Shown here piece after piece: positions 36,977-48,759 of a DNA stretch of 64,000 bases (its first letter is position 1; each line of letters begins with the position of its first letter). A program made the position numbers and the translations under genes. The notes beneath the pieces were generated by a model. That model was not told the origin of the DNA. It worked only from the letters and a program-made list of their open reading frames with translations, and ran no database searches. Source of the DNA: Cordilura impudica (Eukaryota > Arthropoda > Insecta > Diptera > Scathophagidae). The stretch covers positions 191,580,575 to 191,644,574 of the forward strand of contig OY821521.1 in the NCBI GenBank assembly GCA_963682025.1. The letters are read 5' to 3'.

Positions 36977-37424
36977 TGAAAGGAATTTAGCACTAGGCAA
37001 ATCGTTAAAAATCGTTTTAATGATTTAATTTTTCCGCTTTTCAGAATTTTCCACGAAAAATTTTTCATGAAAATTTGAAAAATTCTGCATTTTTCTACAA
37101 TGGATTAAACGAAATTAATTTCCGATAACTATTAACGCTTTTCAGAATTGTCCATGAAATTTTCCCGCTCAAATCTTGATGGAATAAATAGTAACGCAGA
37201 GCTTTATTCCACGTGATAAAATTTCAGCTCCCGACAAAGGCCAATTTTTATACTTTGAATGTCACTTAGATACAGTGAGTGACAATACAATGGAAACTTT
37301 TAACAGAATATAACTTTGACCACTTAAACGGTCAATACCAAAAAATTGGATTATAAAACCAACATTGTCCCCTGCAATGCATTATGTGGATTTTAGGAAA
37401 ATAGATTATGGAATGGAGGAAAGA
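36977..37424. other. AT-rich spacer, possibly LINE 3' untranslated sequence
   Basis: It contains TTTTTCATGAAAA-type words related to the preceding array, then ordinary AT-rich DNA. The part next to 37425 may be the 3' untranslated end of the LINE on the minus strand. No poly-A tract proves it. Confidence 0.35.
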
Positions 37425-38782
37425 GGGAATATGTATGTGGATATTTGCCTTAAATTTTATTAGATTGTAACGGTCAGGAAAGACTTATGTGGGGAGTTTA
37501 TTCCCCATATAGCTGGTTCGAATGCGTTGTGCGGTCAACTGTGCAATAGACCACAAAGGAATGTAATCCACTAGAGAAGCGGGTAGAGCGAACTGAACCT
37601 CGGGCACTTGGTATGAGTTTGCTAACAGTGTTTGTAGAACAGTGTTACACAACTCACATTTCGATCATGTTCCATCGAGTCAATAGATTTGGATACCCTA
37701 CTGTCATTAACGAGCATCAACGCCCTCCTATTTACACTGTCCAGTAACTACAAAACGGACTTTGAAGTTCCTGCCCAAATATGGGAGTTGTATTCCATTT
37801 TCGGTCGGATGTAAATGGTATAGATTTTGAGGAGATCATAAGGAATGAGGTAATTTTTGCACTGTTTTAGAAAACCATGACACTTGAGTGCTTATTTCGA
37901 CACTTGAAATACATGTTCGTTCCAACGAATTCTCATGCCCAGAACATCAGGAGTATCCGATTCATAAATACCTATGACCCTTTGGGTCAACAAACAACAT
38001 TGAGTCTTCTGCACACTAAAATCAACCCTATTCGCTTTACCCCGCTCGGGAGATTGTTAACAGATCTTGATTGATCCAAAAGTTTTGGCCTACAACTGAA
38101 GGAAAATTAATGACAAATGTTGCTATCATCTGCGAAAGAGTTTATAGAATTGAAGGTTTGAGGAGAAAGAACAGAACAGAATGAGACTCCATCAATAACA
38201 AGACGCACAATACGTCTCTGAGAAAACTCCATATAAATCGAGAGAAGTCAATACCCACCTCAAATGCAATAAGCTTTGATTTCAGTGCACCGTTCCACAC
38301 ACGATCGAATGCCTAAGAAATATCCAGAGCAAACACTTTACTTTCACCAAAATTGTGAATGGATCGATTCCAGTACTCAGAAAGTAGAGCTAACTGGTCT
38401 CCTGTAGAACGATTTCTACAGAAGCCATACTGTCGACCATTAAGAAGTGAGGTGGCCTGTAGGTAGATGATAAGATAGAAATTGATCATGCTCTCCATCA
38501 CCTTGGAGAGTGCAGAGCAGATTGCAATTGGACGTTATTTTTCAGGGTTATTAGCCTCAGCCTTCTTAGGGATTGGTTGGACATTGGCAACCTTCCAGCA
38601 ATAGGGAAAAACTCCCACACGGAACTCCCACACGGCTGAAAAGGTTGGCTGAAATGGACTGGCTAGCGTCGAAGAGCACTGTTTCAGCACCAGTGCTTTT
38701 ATACTGTACGGCCTCGGAGACTTATTTACGTTGAGATCCGAAAGAAGCTTTTCTCGAGCAGTTATGTTATAGTTATAGTTTA
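37425..38782 (-). pseudogene. Jockey-type LINE, reverse transcriptase fragment
   Basis: Read on the minus strand. The recognisable order is RPIAICSALSKVMESMI (about 38500-38550), NGRQYGFCRNRSTGDQLALL (about 38390-38450), and FALDIS-stop-AFDRVW (about 38305-38345, motif A, with the Lys codon changed to TAG). NSFADDSNICH follows (about 38110-38145, the catalytic F/YADD motif C). The C-terminus is VFPDRYNLIKFKANIH (about 37440-37490), a phrase typical of Jockey-clade ORF2. The enzyme copies element RNA into DNA at a nick. The endonuclease and ORF1 are absent, and several stops and frameshifts between 37500 and 38300 make it dead. It ends abruptly at about 38782 against a Tc1 terminus, so the Tc1 element probably inserted into it. 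Confidence 0.85.
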
Positions 38783-39930
38783 TGCTACTGACAAAACATT
38801 GGAAACCTTTACTATACAATAATTGAAAACTTTCCCTCTATTTTTGATATCAATATGTTGTTTGTTTATTTTTTAGCAGTACTTCACAACGCCGAGGCAT
38901 GTCAATTAAATTGTTGGGATGATATCCAATGAAATGAATTAACTGCCTCTATGAGATCGGTCTTGTTTGTGAAATTTTGTGTCCTTACTTTTCGTTTTAC
39001 AATTTCCCATAGATTTTCTAAGGGATTAGGATCTCGTTATTTGGTTGGCTAAAGCACTAAGTGCATTAGATTGTAGCCATTCGATTACAACTTTGGAGGT
39101 GAGTTTTGGGTCATTGTCGTGTTACGAATTTACACATTTAGAATTTCCCTGTATCTTTTACCACATGAATTCGACCCATACCTTGGTCCGATAAGCAACC
39201 GCATACCATAATATTTCCACCGCCAAAATCAATAGTTTTATTTTTATATGTTGGGTCTAGTCTATTTCCATTAGTCGTCATACGGCCGTTCTTCGATCAT
39301 AGCCACTTAAATTAACCTTGGTCTCTTCTGAAAAGAGAACAGTAGTCCGATTCCGTCTTAACCAGTCCATGTGTTGTTTAACAATATTTATGCGAGGCAG
39401 ACGATTTTTCTCTTATTTCTTCAAAGGAACGATAACAACCAAGATCTGGGATCTAATCGTCGGATTCCTTATCGAAATTTTCCGATCGAAATTATTTTTA
39501 ATTTTCCAAAATAAAATATTAAAAATAATTTTACTCTACCACAGTTCACGAGTTTTGGCCCCTAGTTAATAATAAAAGTGAAACGAGGTCTGACGTTTGT
39601 CCGTCTTCTTTCAATAATAAAAAAAAGTGTGGAATTTCGATCGATTTTACTCGATATCGAATTCGACGATTAGCCCCCAGCCTCAATTGCTCGTCGGGCA
39701 ACAGTTTGAGCACACATTGTTAGTTTCAGATTGTTATTGACCTCTTTAGGTAGGATTTTTTAAATTCTCTTGCCTTTGACTCGTTTCACGAACCTTTTGC
39801 CTGAATGTTGAGTCCTCACCGCACCTCTTTCACGATATTTCTGGATAATTTTTGAAAGAAAATTTCTCACAAATTTTCATTTGTTTAAGACAAGCAGTAA
39901 AATCGTCTATTCTACTGGTTTTTAATGCTT
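38783..39930 (-). pseudogene. Tc1-like transposon with degenerate transposase
   Basis: On the minus strand, working from 39905 downward: KIIQKYRERGAVRTQHSGKR (N-terminal paired-like helix-turn-helix region, about 39790-39865), and much broken text with FSLQKRPRLI and VAMIEERPYDD (about 39260-39340). Next come KYYGMRLLIGPRYG (about 39170-39215) and NPLENLWEIVKRKVRTQNFT (about 38955-39020). The last matches the NPIENLW segment after the third catalytic acid. Stops and frameshifts are frequent. The terminus at 38783-38835 (GACAAAACATTGG...CTTTACTATACAA) matches, inverted, the end of the 18905-19205 remnant. The far terminus near 39930 was not identified. Confidence 0.75.
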
Positions 39931-39962
39931 AACAAAACTTTGTTCGCGGTATTATTTTATAA

Positions 39963-40346
39963 TCTATAATTTTAATAGGCTAGGCGATTTTTTGTAACTG
40001 ATGTTTTGTTCTACCGTTTTATCCCGATTTTGACCAAACGTATATTATTTGAAAGGTATTTCTTTTTAGCCGATTTGCAGATTTACAGATTTACAGATTT
40101 TTAAATTTTTTCCTTTGTTTTGAGTAAATTGCATTTAAAGTTTCTACTAACACATACATAAAATTATATAATGCTATGTGTGTGTTTTTAAATTTGTTAA
40201 TGTGTTTGTAATAAAAATGAGTTTGTTTTTTGTGTTAATTTGAGAATTGGCTATAATACGTCAGCATACTTCTAGGGTATTCATTTAATGAAAAAATAAA
40301 ATTTCGTAGAATTTGCGCTCGAATTTCGAGGGCTGGAGTCTGCTAG
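39963..40346 (+). mobile_element. Non-autonomous Helitron, complete copy
   Basis: It starts TCTATAATTTTAATAGGC after a host A and ends CTAG before a host T. The hairpin is GCTCGAATTTCGAGGG. It has a duplicated CAGATTTACAGATTTACAG stretch and the extra TAATGAAAAAATAAAATTTCG segment. It lies 30 bp from the Tc1 remnant. Confidence 0.85.
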
Positions 40347-40811
40347 TAATTAACTATAAGATTAAAATATTGAAAAATACAAGCTATAAATATTCAAATA
40401 ACGGTTAAGATTTTATACGTTTTCTTTCATATCATCTTTCATTTTTATTATATTCAACTCTTTCCATTGTTTTGGCATTAAAAAAAAATTCTACAAAAAA
40501 AAATTTATTTTCGTTTATCTATTTTTTCTAATTGTTTTTTTTTTTTTTTTGTAACTAATTTTTTATCTTTCGATAGAGAACACACCAAAAATATATGTTT
40601 TTTGGACTTAAAGCGAAATTATTAAAAAACAATATTTGCAAATTCAGAATTTTGTAAAAGTTTCCAATGTATCAATGTATGTAGTGGTCCATAAAAAAAT
40701 GAAAATGCGATTTTGGGGATAGGCGGATTCCAGTTTGTTATTTCCATATTAAACTTATAAATGTGAAGTTTGGGGATAATCGGATAAAGAAAAGTCACGC
40801 CGGAAATCTAA
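40347..40811. other. AT-rich spacer
   Basis: Poly-T and poly-A runs near 40480-40550. No gene. The last ~130 bp (from GTGGTCCAT at about 40684) may still belong to the inverted-repeat element, because ATGGACCC occurs at 43052-43059. Confidence 0.45.
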
Positions 40812-43013
40812 TGAAAATTTCAAGTGTGTTTATAGGGGGGAAAATATGACTTTTTTGAGATTTTCCGAAAATTTCGTTCTATAGTTTAATTTTTCCGACA
40901 AGTTGTTATAAGAATCGGGATCAGTATTAAATTATCTATTCAGGAAGCTATAAAAATTCGCCAAGAAACGGCAAATGCCCCAGACCACTTTTGTGTCAAA
41001 AAAAAAAACTAGGTCATTAAATTTGATAGCATTTTTTTCAACTTTGAGAAATTGATTAAAGCCATAATTTTTTTTTTTTTTTGTCCCTATACTTTTAAGT
41101 AATCAGATATGAAGTATTGTTTTATTACTACGTTGTTAACCTATTGCGCATTGAGACCGAAAATGGGAAATTTTTTGATAAAATTTTGAAAACTCCTTTT
41201 TTAAGTTTTAAAAAATTTTCTTAAACAAAATTTAAAAAAATGGATCTGGCGCTTTAAAGTATTGTTAAATATATGTTAGAGATTAACTGTGTAATTTTTT
41301 AAGGAAATTCCTTTGCCTGAAATTTTTTTACAAGGAATTTTTTTTTGTGGATTTCGAGAAAAATAAGTTTTTTGTGAAATATGCAGTAAATGTACTCTTT
41401 CTAATTATTTTGTATCAAAAATTTATCAGTTTTCTACTTTCAAATGTTATATTTTATCTTAATAGCCTAGGGTTTCGAAGAAAAATAATATGACCCCATT
41501 AACCCTTTTGGAATTGGGGTCACATATGACCCCAATCAAATAAAAGACAATTTATTCAAATAATTAAAATATTTAAAACAAATTTTAATCAATTTTGTTA
41601 TAAAAAATTATTTTATGTATAAAAACTGCCTATATGTTTCCAAATAAAATAAATAATAAAAAGAACGCAGTGTTAAATTGATTGAAGAGTATAATAACAT
41701 ATTAACAAAGAACGAACAAGAAAAGCAATACTTATTGCAAGTCGTAAGTGATTACAGAAAACAATTCGAATCGCACACTAAATCATCCTTAAATACATCA
41801 AAATAAATAGAATAAATTTTATATTTCATATTCTTTTGAATAAATTGTCTTTTATTAGCTTTGGGTCATTTGTAGCTCTTCTTATTTCATTTAGAAAAAT
41901 ATATTTAGTTTTTATACATAAAAAATAATTTTATAACAAAATTGGTTAAAAGTTGTTTTAATTTCGCGGGCAATAAACAGATAATTGCACCAAAGATATA
42001 TCATAATGGATCATTTTGATCCCAGGAGCACTGAAGGGTTAAATAAATAAAAATTACCCGAATTATTTTTCTGAAATTCTAAATAGTGGTTTCATCGAAT
42101 TTAATAGAAAAACTCGTTTTCGGTAATTTTAATTTAAAAATTTCTTAAAATCCAAAGCTGGCCTTGGCAAATAATGGGTTAACGTTCTCGGATTTATCTA
42201 AAATTTTGGGAGTGGAAGTTCTACACATTTCGTTATTATTTATATATATTTAAATATTTGATTTTTTTTAATAAATTGTTTTTCATTAGCTTGGGGTCAT
42301 ATGCGACCCCAAGTCCAAAAGGGTTAATGGGGTCATATTATTTTTTTGCAGAAACCCTAGGCTATTAAGATGAAACATAACATTTAAAAGTAGATAACTG
42401 ATAATTTTTTGATACAAATTATTTCGAAAGAGTATATTAACTGAATATTCCACAAAAAAATAATTTTTCTCGAAATCCGCAAAAATAAATTCATTGTAAA
42501 AAAAAGAATTCTGCCAGAGGAATTTACTTTAAAACTCACACAGATAATGTCTAACATATATTGAACAAAACTTTAAGGTGCTGGAACCATTTTTTGAAAT
42601 TTTGTTTAAGAAAATTTTTTAAAACTTAAAAAAGGAGTTTTCAAAGTTCTATCAAAAAAAATTTCCATCTTTGGTCTCATTTCGCAATAGGTTAACAACG
42701 TGTTAATAAAACGATACTTCATATTTGAGTACTTATAGGTATAGAGACCCAAAAAAAATTATGGCTTTAATCAATTTGTTAAAGTTGAAAAAAAGTTCAT
42801 CACATTTCATGACCTAGAATTTTTTGGCACAAAAGTGGTCTGGGGCATTTGTTATTTCTTGGCGAGTTTTTATTCGGTTTTGAAGTTATATAGCTTTTTG
42901 AAAAGATAATTTAATATTGATATCGATACATGTAACATTAAACTATAGAACGAAATTTTCGTAAAATCTGAAAAAAGCCATATTTTCTCCATATAAACAC
43001 ACTTGAAATTTTC
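40812..43013. mobile_element. 2.2-kb element with ~770-bp inverted-repeat arms
   Basis: The left arm (40812 to about 41585) and right arm (about 42245-43013) are reverse complements along their whole length. Examples: GAAAATTTCAAGTGTGTTTAT versus ATAAACACACTTGAAATTTTC, TTGTTAACCTATTGCG versus CGCAATAGGTTAACAA, and ATAGCCTAGGGTTTCG versus AACCCTAGGCTAT. Arms differ by scattered substitutions and short indels. The loop holds a second, smaller inverted repeat (about 41580-41630 with 41908-41967). No transposase was recognised. It could be a foldback or long-TIR MITE, or the product of an inverted duplication. Confidence 0.85.
41503..42323. mobile_element. TTAA-flanked, piggyBac-like internal element
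   Basis: The ends are CCCTTTTGGAATTGGGGTC and the inverted CCCTTTTGGACTTGGGGTC, with TTAA directly outside on both sides (41499-41502 and 42324-42327). CCC...GGG ends inserted at TTAA are the piggyBac signature. A further GGG|TTAA end occurs at 42036-42042. A 48-codon open stretch ending at 41806 (KERSVKLIEEYNNILTKNEQ...) has no recognised homologue. No piggyBac transposase was seen. The flanking TTAA lies within the large palindrome, so the TTAA could also be coincidental to the symmetry. Confidence 0.5.
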
Positions 43014-43188
43014 AGTCGCGTTGTGGCACCTCTAATTTTTTTTTTGTTGATGGACCCAAAACTTTGTATTTATCAATTTTTTTGCTATTCGCATATTTCT
43101 AGGGGGTAAGGCCGATAGTTTAAACACTTTTTTTATTAAGGGCCATCCTAATGGTCACCCACTCTGTATACTCTAGGGCGGTTCTAAA

Positions 43189-44006
43189 TTTTTATATCCT
43201 GTACCACAGTGTGGTCAGGATATAATGACTTTGTGCTGATGTTTATAGCTACCCAAAATATTTGACCTAGACCCATCTTTTATTATATCGATCATCTCAG
43301 ATTCACTTTCTGAGTCGATTTAGCGACGTCCGTTCGTCCGTCCGTTCGTCCGTCCGTCCGTCCGTTCTTCCGTCTGTGTGCCCATGTAATCAAACTGCAG
43401 GTCGCAAGTATGAATATATTTTGATTTAATTTTGTACATAAGCTTCCATCAGCTATAGGAAGAACGCTATTGAAATTGGTAAAACTCGCTGCATGTTCAG
43501 ACCTAGTCCCCATAAAAATGACCCCTATGAGATCGAATTAAATTGCCATAATATCGAAATTATCACATATATCTCGGTCAAATTGGGTTTGTGTGCATTT
43601 ATTACATCTATTAATCAGTAGTCCAAAAATAAACCCAATAGGACAATTCTTAATCATAGCCCCCTTATAAAGCTGTTTGCCGATCTTCACTCAAAATCTA
43701 TCAAAAAACCAAAAATTTTGCACAGATTTTTCTAAAATTTTGTTTTCATATAATTTTGCAAATAAATAAGAGACTTTACAGAACATAGTCATGTACGGTC
43801 CATTTTTCGACCTAATACCCATATAGAAATATCATCCGATATGAAATTTTTCATATCTGCAGCAAAAAAAATTAATAACAATGCCACACAATTTTAGTTT
43901 ATGCTTATTTTCTAAATCCAATTAGTCAACCTTAAGACCCTTTCACTAACTCATGTTGTAGGATACAGTATAGTCGATCTAGACCGACTATAATTTCCTT
44001 ACTCGC
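43189..44006 (-). mobile_element. Mini-me-like repeat, complete copy
   Basis: It starts TATATCCTGTACCACAGTGTGGTC. A CCGTTCGTCCGTCCG microsatellite lies at about 43328-43372. The body is intact, and the palindrome with one change lies at about 43971-43992. It is moderately diverged. Confidence 0.8.
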
Positions 44007-45061
44007 ATTCATAAAAATTTTAATATATCAAAATATTTTGCTCTTTAGAATATCAAAAACTATACTTTAACAAATTATTTTACAAACATTTTCCTTGTAT
44101 ACGAGTGTACGACAAAGAAATAAAGGTAGTCCTCATTATCGACCTTCGCGTGTAGATAATAATTTACATATTGTTTTTTTATTTATAAGAACCCAGCCAT
44201 ACAGATATAAACATATGCATTTGTATAAGTATCAGTATGTTACATATAAATAACAACTTTAATACATACTCGTACATACTTGAAATATAAAAAATATACA
44301 TGGGTTATACTATAAAAACAATTATATACATACATACATTCAAAAGTTTAGTTTCATACATTATAAAACTCTACATGCTCGTAAATAAACTCTTCTTTCA
44401 ATGTGGTAATGGAAAACCCTTAACGCTGTTAATAAATGTTGTTTTTTATTATGCGTGTTAATTTAATATTCTTTTATATTTTGCAAAAATCGTGTATCAA
44501 TCATGAGTATTTTCTGCGCATTTAACATATGTTTAATAAATTTTTATGAATTAATAAATTAAAGGCAGAATTATACTATAAAATACATGCGAATAAAAAA
44601 AACAAGAACAGTGACAACATTTTGAGTAAGACCATGCTGAAATAAAATTTTCTCTTAAGCTTTCATTGTGCTAAAACATTTATATCCTGCTTCCGCTTTT
44701 TAAAATCCGTCAAATTTGCATTAATAAATTTACTTGCTAAGCCAACTACTAAAGCTTTTACTTTAGCTTCAATCAAGTCAATACATTAATATGTCGTGTT
44801 AAGATTTTTGTATGTATGTAGTTAATGTAAAACATTTTTTTTTTTATAAATTTTATTAATTGCGCCATTTAAACAAGTTAAAAAGCTTCTTAGTGTTTGT
44901 TAGAAATGTTAACCGTTCTTAACCGATTGATCTGTCGACGAAACAACTTTAAAATGTTGATGTTCTACTTAGAAATAATCCGTTCAAATTATGTCGATTG
45001 ATCGTATAAATCGAAAATTTTAAAATATTTGCTGTTTTTATACTGTTTTGGTTTATCTATA
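44007..45061. other. AT-rich spacer
   Basis: No gene was recognised. A short TACA/CATA microsatellite lies at about 44319-44340 and a poly-T at 44836-44846. Confidence 0.6.
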
Positions 45062-45258
45062 TAGCATATGTATAATTTTATGTATGTGTTAGTAGCAACT
45101 TTAAATGCAATTTACTCAATATAAAGAAAAAAAAATAAAAATCTGTAAATCTGGTGAACAGCTGAAAGGAAATACCTTTCAAATAATATACGTTTGGTCA
45201 AAATTGGAATAAAACGGTAAAACAAAACATCGGTAACAAGAAATAATATTATAGTTTT
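45062..45258 (-). mobile_element. Helitron fragment, 3' half lost
   Basis: It shares ATAGCATATGTATAATTTTATGTATGTGTTAG through CATCGGTAACAAGAAAT with the complete copies. It lacks the CTAG/hairpin end and about 15 bp of GGCTAGGCGA near the 5' end. Confidence 0.7.
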
Positions 45259-46448
45259 AAAAAATTTCATTATTTTTCTCTTTCTAGACTAGAAAACCTA
45301 TAAGTTCCCTAAGTACTTCATAGAACACTAATAACGGCTGCGTTAAAAGCCGGCGCTACGTTCTAATACCCAAAGTTTGATCGCTATAAGAATATTTTGA
45401 GACCTTAGAAGTCATACGATAACTAATGTCAAATGATAAATAATGTCAAATGTTTCTTGGCTAAAAATGTTCGGATATTAATATTAAAAAAAGAAAATTT
45501 TAAAGTATTTTTATCTGAATTAGCTAGTAATATGTTAATTTAAGAATACATTTAATACAAAAAAAAAAACAATAAAACAATGAATGAAACAATAAAAACA
45601 TTAACAATTTAAAGTCGCTCAATACAAGCAAAAAATTATACCCGATAAAAGCTGATCCAAATATATATTTGTATAATTCCAGTGGCGCCCGTAGAGCAAA
45701 CGAGGTTGCAAAAATCAAAATTTTCATGTGCGCCGACGAAGTTTGAATAAACCCATGTTATAGGAAACTTTTCAACGATTTCAAATATGCTACTCTTAAT
45801 AATATCAAATTTTAGTTTAGAAGATATAACCGTTCAATGTTGACCGACTTTCGGTTTTCAAAAAAACACACAATTTTTAGTCAATTTGTTGCGATTTCTG
45901 GTGTAATATCACAAAAAATAGGTAACGAATCGCCTTATTTTTTGTTTGTACTGATTGATGTATTTATTAAATGTATAATGATAAAAAAAAAATTAACTGT
46001 TTGCTTTGTGTTTCTCCTAGTAAATCACTATTTAAAAACTATCCGTTTTTTTCACTATTTTTCAACTTTGACGGAAAATAAAAAAATCTATATTTTTCTA
46101 TATTTGCCATATTTGCAAAACATGTTCTTTGATTATTTCTTTACATAATTCAAAAGGTTTTATCTGCCCGTACGTGCCCGTTTGGCTTCTAGAGGTAAAA
46201 AAGGTTAAAAAGACACGGTTGCAGAAATTGTATGGCGTGCATCCCTTACATGTTTTGACTGACAGTAGTTTGATCTAATAGTTTGAAAATTGCATTTTAA
46301 GTCGGTTGTCTACCTGTGAGCCTCTGCCAAAGTCTACTCCCAATATTCTGTTACAGACACAGGATTCCCCAAAAATTACTCCCTGAAATTCGCAGGTACG
46401 CACCTCACTTAAAAATTACTTTGGAGTACAAATGGTCAAGAACAATAT

Positions 46449-46704
46449 TGACTTATGGTCCCTCCAGGTAAGCACAAATCTTATTTAGACACGAGCATAA
46501 TATCAAAATTGCATAATTCAGCCTAAATCCATATGTATGCAGGGAACAGGTAAATTTTTAGGCATGGTAGCATAAGCCTATATATTGCAAAATAAGCATA
46601 ATGACTTATGGTCCCTCCAGGTAGGCACAAATCTTATTTAGACACGAGCATAGTATCAAAATTGCATAATTCAGCCTAAATATATTACAAAATAAGCATA
46701 ATGC
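46449..46704 (+). repeat. 153-bp partial tandem duplication upstream of the Transib gene
   Basis: TGACTTATGGTCCCTCCAGG starts both units (46449 and 46602). About 85 bp are nearly identical through AATTCAGCCTAAAT. The first unit then has about 70 bp, ending TATTGCAAAATAAGCATAATG, of which the second keeps only the last ~22. It lies in the 5' untranslated or promoter region of the transposase. Confidence 0.85.
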
Positions 46705-46750
46705 CTGGATTAGTCTACGACTGAAAGTTGGCGCAACAAGTACTGAAACC

Positions 46751-48759
46751 ATGGCGTTAAACAATTTAAAATTATTTGAACTGTTTAGAAGGTCAACCAC
46801 ACCAAAGTTTTTCACGGAAGCTGCTTTAGAAGAACTTGATAGCTCATACGGAAATATTGAGAGAAGCGAAATTATAAAAAATAATTTTTATCTGATATAT
46901 GCAAATATTATGGCAAAATGGGTGAAATCTAATCGAACCATTCAGAACTTCAACTCCAAATACGAGGACTGGCTTAATGAAGACACCATCCTGGATATAT
47001 TGGCAGTAGATAAACCCACCACATCAACCAGAGGAGCAAAAGGAAGGCCAAAAAAAGGTATTGAGGAGTGTTCAATTTTCATAAGAAAGAGGAAACATGC
47101 AGATGCCACCAATGACTTGACCACGAAGCATTTATCGGACGCGCTGTCTATTAAATATACAAAGGATAGTGAAAGAGTTAGATCGCAGATTACAAAATCT
47201 GTTGCTGATGTAAGCCCACTGCGACTAAAAAGGATTAAGGAAAGCATTCCCACGCCCACAAACGCACACATTAAAAAGTATGGTTCCGAAGAAGCCTTGG
47301 CCTTGTTTATGGACTTACAACTTTCCAAAGAAAAATATGAGATACTACGGGCATCCTTGATGCGACACGGGGCTGACGTTTTACCAGGATACAAGCATAT
47401 TACGCAAGCCAAAATAAATTCACGACCACTGCATACGGAGTTTACGGAAGTCTCTGTGAAAGCCAATCTGCAGGATCTCATGGGCCATACAGCAAAACGG
47501 TTGTTGGAGAGTCTTCCTGAAAATGAGGTGAGAATTCTTCCTGAGAAACTGACATTGATCAGCAAATAGGGCTGCGATGGATCATCCGGACAAAGCGTTT
47601 ATAAGCAAAGGATATCTTCCGATGACGCTACAATATCGGACGGAAATATGTTTATGGCATCTGTTGTTCCTTTGCGGCTAAAATCTGATGTTTCCCTACA
47701 CTAGAAAAATCCACGTCCGTCATCAGTGCATTATTGCCGACCAATAATGTTTCAGCTTGCAAGGGAATCGGCAGAACTCATAAGGACCACGGTGAAGGAC
47801 ATTGAAGAACAAATAAGCAAGATTAAGCCTACAAAGCAGCAAATTGGAGAAGGAAAATATATTGAATGCAATTACGAGTTCCACCTGAGCATGGTTGACG
47901 GAAAAGTCGTAAATGAACTGACAGGAACAACCTCAACATTGTCATGCCCGAAAGAGTCAGAAGAACTTTGGTAATTTAAAACGATTCTACAAACGAGGAG
48001 AATTACGAATATGGAATGTCACCATTGCACGCAAGGATAAGGTGTATGGAGTTCTTGCTAAAACTCGCGTATACCCTACCACAAGAGGAGGAAAACTTCG
48101 ATGAAAATACATCAATAAAGGATAAGGAAAAGATCAGAAAGAAGCTTTTTTTAAACAAGTTGGACTAAAAGTAGACTGTCCCAAGCACGGATACGGTAAC
48201 TCAAACGATGGAAACACTTCTAGGAGATTTTTTGAAAATGATGAGGCAGTAACTAGAATCACTGGAATTGACAATCAAATCGTGAAAAGATTGGGAACGA
48301 TCTTGAATGTTTTAAACTGCAAAGAAAATGTCAATTCTACAAAATATGGAGAACATGCATCGAAAACTGCATCTCTTTTAACAGAAATGTATCCACAGAA
48401 GAAGTTGACCCCGACCGTCCATAAAATATTGGCGCATGTGCAAAGATATAATTGAGTACCAGTCTTTGCCAATTGGAGAGCTTTCTGAAGAAGCACAGGA
48501 GTCTCTTAACAAATTTTATAAAAAATATAGATTGGAGAACACATTCAAAGCATCAAGGGTAAGGCAAAATGAGGACCTCTTCAACATGTTGGCAGCATCT
48601 TCCGATGTGAAGTCACGAATAGAGTTAGAAAATAATTATAGTTTAGAAATGATTAGTCTTTTAGATATACCTCCTCTTACGAATTGTGATGAATATTTTA
48701 CAGAAAATTTAAAAAATAAATTTAAAAAAGAAGTAATTTTTTTTAATTTGTTGGGTTAA
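46751..48759 (+). pseudogene. Transib (RAG1-like) transposase, multiply broken
   Basis: ATG at 46751 opens MALNNLKLFELFRRSTTPKF. The first 272 codons are open and include EEALALFMDLQLSKEKYEIL and LQDLMGHTAKRLLES, then LTLISK. A TAG (47567) follows, immediately before GCDGSSGQSVYKQR, the block equivalent to the first catalytic Asp region of RAG1. A second TAG lies in SLH-stop-KNPRPSS (about 47702), followed by HYCRPIMFQLARESAELIR. A frame change after about 47974 gives YEYGMSPLHARIRCMEFLL. Another at a T run (48145-48152) gives KVDCPKHGYGNSNDGNTSRR and VHKILAH. A third near 48434 gives LPIGELSEEAQESLNKFYKK, which I align by inference with the RAG1 segment carrying the last catalytic Glu. The stop is at 48757. 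The total is about 670 residues, the usual length, with no domain missing. It is dead through two nonsense changes and three frameshifts. Its role was cut-and-paste transposition by a hairpin mechanism like RAG. Confidence 0.9.

Noticed and set aside
45837..46148. 103-codon plus-strand frame upstream of the Transib gene
   Set aside because: Phe/Ile/Lys-rich translation of AT-rich DNA with no recognised domain; it lies within the element's non-coding leader.
46942..47565. 207-codon minus-strand open frame
   Set aside because: It is antisense to the recognised Transib transposase frame, which has the family motifs.
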